The notes beneath the pieces were generated by a model. The model saw only the letters and a list, made by a program, of their open reading frames with translations, did not search any database and was not told the origin of the DNA. The translations under genes and the position numbers were made by a program. A DNA stretch of 6,225 nt from Rubritepida sp. Lineage in GTDB: Bacteria > Pseudomonadota > Alphaproteobacteria > Acetobacterales > Acetobacteraceae. This document shows, piece after piece, positions 4,017 to 6,225 of the stretch; within the stretch, counting starts at the first letter, position 1, and the number at the start of each line of letters is the position of its first letter. The stretch is from NCBI GenBank assembly GCA_022843345.1, contig JALHNW010000115.1, positions 1-6,225 on the forward strand, written 5' to 3'.

Positions 4017-6225
4017 ATGTTCGACAACTACTTCCGCAAGGACATCCCCTGGGGCGGCCAGATCCTGACGCTGGAGACGGGCAAGGTCGCCCGCCAGGCC
4101 GACGGCGCCGTGATGGCCCGCCTGGGCGACACCATCGTGCTGTGCACCGTGGTCGGCGCCCGCGGCGTGAAGCCCGGCCAGGACTTCTTCCCGCTGACCG
4201 TGAACTACCAGGAGAAGGCCTTCGCGGCCGGCAAGATCCCCGGCGGCTTCTTCAAGCGCGAGGGCCGGCCGTCGGAGAACGAGACGCTCGTCTCGCGCCT
4301 CATCGACCGCCCGATCCGCCCGCTCTTCCCCGAGGGCTTCCGCAACGAGGTCCAGGTCATCGCCACCGTGCTGTCGCATGATGGCGAGAACAACCCGGAC
4401 ATGGTGGCGATGGTCGGCTGCTCGGCCGCGCTGACGCTGTCGGGCATCCCCTTCTTCGGCCCGATCGCCGGCGCGCGCGTGGGCTACGTGGACGGCGCCT
4501 ACGTGCTGAACCCGACGCTGGCGCAGGTGAAGCTCTCGCAGCTCGACCTCGTCGTCGCCGGCACGGCCGAGGGCGTGCTGATGGTCGAGTCCGAGGCGCA
4601 TGAGCTCTCCGAGGAGATCATGCTCGGCGCCGTGGAGTTCGGCCACAAGGAGTTCCAGCCGGTGATCGAGGGCATCATCGCCCTGGCCGAGGTCGCCGCC
4701 AAGGAGCCGTGGAACCTGGCCGAGGCCGACCCCGCGCTCGCCGCGCTCAAGGCCCGCATCGCCGAGATCGGCGCGGGCCCGATGGGCGAGGCGTACAAGG
4801 AGACGCAGAAGCTGGTCCGCCAGGGCAAGGTGGGCGAGGCCAAGAAGGCCGTGCTCGCCCAGCTGGAGGCCGAGGGACTGGACGTGTCCGCCGCCAAGGG
4901 CATGCTCAAGCAGCTCGAGGCCGACGTGGTGCGCGGCGCCATCCTCGACACCGGCATCCGCATCGACGGGCGCAACACCAGCACCGTGCGCCCGATCATG
5001 AGCGAGGTCGGCATCCTGCCCCGCGCCCACGGCTCGGCCCTGTTCACCCGCGGCGAGACGCAGGCGCTGTGCGTGGCGACGCTGGGCACCGGCCAGGACG
5101 AGCAGATCATCGACCAGCTGGTGGGCGAGTACCGCGAGCGGTTCATGCTGCACTACAACTTCCCCCCCTACTCGGTGAACGAGACGGGCCGCATGGGCAG
5201 CCCGGGCCGGCGCGAGATCGGCCACGGGAAGCTCGCGTGGCGCGCCATCCGGCCCGTGCTGCCGGAGAAGGACAAGTTCCCCTACACGCTGCGCGTCGTC
5301 TCCGAGATCACGGAGTCCAACGGCTCCTCCTCCATGGCCACCGTCTGCGGCACCTCGCTCTCCCTGATGGATGCGGGCTGCCCGCTGGTCCGTCCCGTGG
5401 CGGGCATCGCCATGGGGCTGATCAAGGAGGATCGCGGCTTCGCGGTGCTGTCCGACATCCTGGGCGACGAGGACCACCTCGGCGACATGGACTTCAAGGT
5501 GGCCGGGACCGAGCAGGGCATCACCGCCCTGCAGATGGACATCAAGATCACCTCCATCACCTTCGACATCATGCGGACCGCGCTTGGCCAGGCGAAGGAC
5601 GGGCGCATCCACATCCTGGGCGAGATGTCCAAGGCCCTGTCGGGCGCGCGCGGCGAGATGGCGGCGACGGCCCCGAAGATCACCGTGATCACCGTGCCCA
5701 AGGACAAGATCCGCGAAGTGATCGGCACCGGCGGCAAGGTGATCCGTGAGATCGTCGAGCAGACCGGCACCAAGATCGACATCGAGGATGACGGCACCAT
5801 CAAGATCGCGGCGACGTCGCAGGAGGCCACCCAGGCCGCCATCGACAAGATCCGCGGCATCGTGGCGGAGCCGGAGATCGGCGTGATCTACACCGGCAAG
5901 GTGGTGAAGACCGCCGAGTTCGGCGCCTTCGTCAACTTCCTGGGCGCCAAGGACGGCCTGGTCCACATCTCCGAGCTGTCCAACGAGCGGGTGAACAAGA
6001 CCACCGACCTCGTCAAGGAAGGCGACGCGGTGAAGGTCAAGGTCATCGGCTTCGACGACCGCGGCAAGGTGAAGCTGTCCATGCGCGTGGTGGACCAGGC
6101 CACGGGCGCGGACATCACCGAGCAGGTGGGCGAGCGCCGCCCGCGCGAGCAGGGCGAGGGCGAGGACCGCCCGCGCCGCGAGTTCCGTGAAGACCGCTGC
6201 CCGCGCCGCCCGCGCCGGGACGACT
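4017..6225 (+). CDS. pnp: Polynucleotide phosphorylase (PNPase), C-terminal end cut off by the window
   Basis: PNPase degrades RNA 3' to 5' using phosphate, releasing nucleoside diphosphates; it forms a trimeric ring and often joins the RNase E degradosome. 736 codons are visible without a stop. Domains in order are the first RNase PH core (about 10-220, with the FFKREG motif at 78-83), an all-helical linker (about 235-305), and the second RNase PH core (about 313-545, with RIDGR at 315-319). Serines 437-439, Asp486, Asp492 and Lys494 match E. coli active-site numbering exactly. They are followed by a KH domain (about 554-613, GTGG loop 570-573), an S1 domain (about 622-692), and an Arg/Glu/Asp/Pro-rich low-complexity tail. 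The start is ATG 4017 with AAGGA 6 nt upstream, giving the family N-terminus [11 protein letters not shown]. coli PNPase is 711 residues, so the tail here is longer than usual. Confidence 0.97.
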   Translation, partial: MFDNYFRKDIPWGGQILTLETGKVARQADGAVMARLGDTIVLCTVVGARGVKPGQDFFPLTVNYQEKAFAAGKIPGGFFKREGRPSENETLVSRLIDRPIRPLFPEGFRNEVQVIATVLSHDGENNPDMVAMVGCSAALTLSGIPFFGPIAGARVGYVDGAYVLNPTLAQVKLSQLDLVVAGTAEGVLMVESEAHELSEEIMLGAVEFGHKEFQPVIEGIIALAEVAAKEPWNLAEADPALAALKARIAEIGAGPMGEAYKETQKLVRQGKVGEAKKAVLAQLEAEGLDVSAAKGMLKQLEADVVRGAILDTGIRIDGRNTSTVRPIMSEVGILPRAHGSALFTRGETQALCVATLGTGQDEQIIDQLVGEYRERFMLHYNFPPYSVNETGRMGSPGRREIGHGKLAWRAIRPVLPEKDKFPYTLRVVSEITESNGSSSMATVCGTSLSLMDAGCPLVRPVAGIAMGLIKEDRGFAVLSDILGDEDHLGDMDFKVAGTEQGITALQMDIKITSITFDIMRTALGQAKDGRIHILGEMSKALSGARGEMAATAPKITVITVPKDKIREVIGTGGKVIREIVEQTGTKIDIEDDGTIKIAATSQEATQAAIDKIRGIVAEPEIGVIYTGKVVKTAEFGAFVNFLGAKDGLVHISELSNERVNKTTDLVKEGDAVKVKVIGFDDRGKVKLSMRVVDQATGADITEQVGERRPREQGEGEDRPRREFREDRCPRRPRRDD

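Noticed and set aside
3774..5966. A 730-codon open frame on the minus strand, antisense to pnp.
   Set aside because: It is antisense to the fully conserved pnp and is Asp/His/Leu/Ala/Gly-rich low-complexity sequence, a shadow of high-GC coding DNA.
1..6225. CRISPR array, insertion sequence, phage genes or attachment sites.
   Set aside because: No regularly spaced repeats, transposase motifs, terminal inverted repeats or target duplications were seen around vapBC or elsewhere.

Overview
The window comes from a high-GC alphaproteobacterium. An Acetobacteraceae (Roseomonas-like) source is my best guess, from the GC-rich codon choice, the alphaproteobacterial style of the IF-2 N-terminus and of YlxR fused to an L7Ae-like domain, and the close match of the genes to that group. 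This is recognition from memory, not a search.

Left part (1-3009, minus strand): the conserved translation/transcription operon rimP-nusA-ylxR-infB, read right to left. rimP (ribosome maturation factor) is followed after 1 nt by nusA (transcription elongation/antitermination factor). The ylxR start lies inside the nusA 3' end, on a TTG codon with a very strong Shine-Dalgarno. ylxR is followed after 49 nt by the start of infB (IF-2), which runs off the left edge. A GC-rich hairpin followed by five T residues sits between a candidate rimP promoter and the most likely rimP start, so it is a candidate attenuator for the whole operon. A second hairpin with a TTCG loop sits between ylxR and infB.

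Middle (about 3071-3743, plus strand): a divergently oriented type II toxin-antitoxin pair, vapB (MazE/AbrB-fold antitoxin) and vapC (PIN-domain ribonuclease), overlapping at TGATG, with a candidate promoter and a direct repeat just upstream of vapB.

Right part (3744-6225, plus strand): a 273-nt GC-rich spacer, then pnp (polynucleotide phosphorylase), complete except for its extreme C-terminus. All core domains (two RNase PH cores, KH, S1) and catalytic residues are present. In many proteobacteria pnp follows rpsO, at the far end of the nusA-infB-rbfA-truB-rpsO cluster. Here no rpsO precedes it; vapBC and the rimP promoter side do, which points to a rearrangement of that cluster.

The content is mainly housekeeping. 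I do not see a new biological system. The points most worth a second look are the rimP leader terminator, the embedded ylxR start, the vapBC position, and the unusual pnp neighbourhood.
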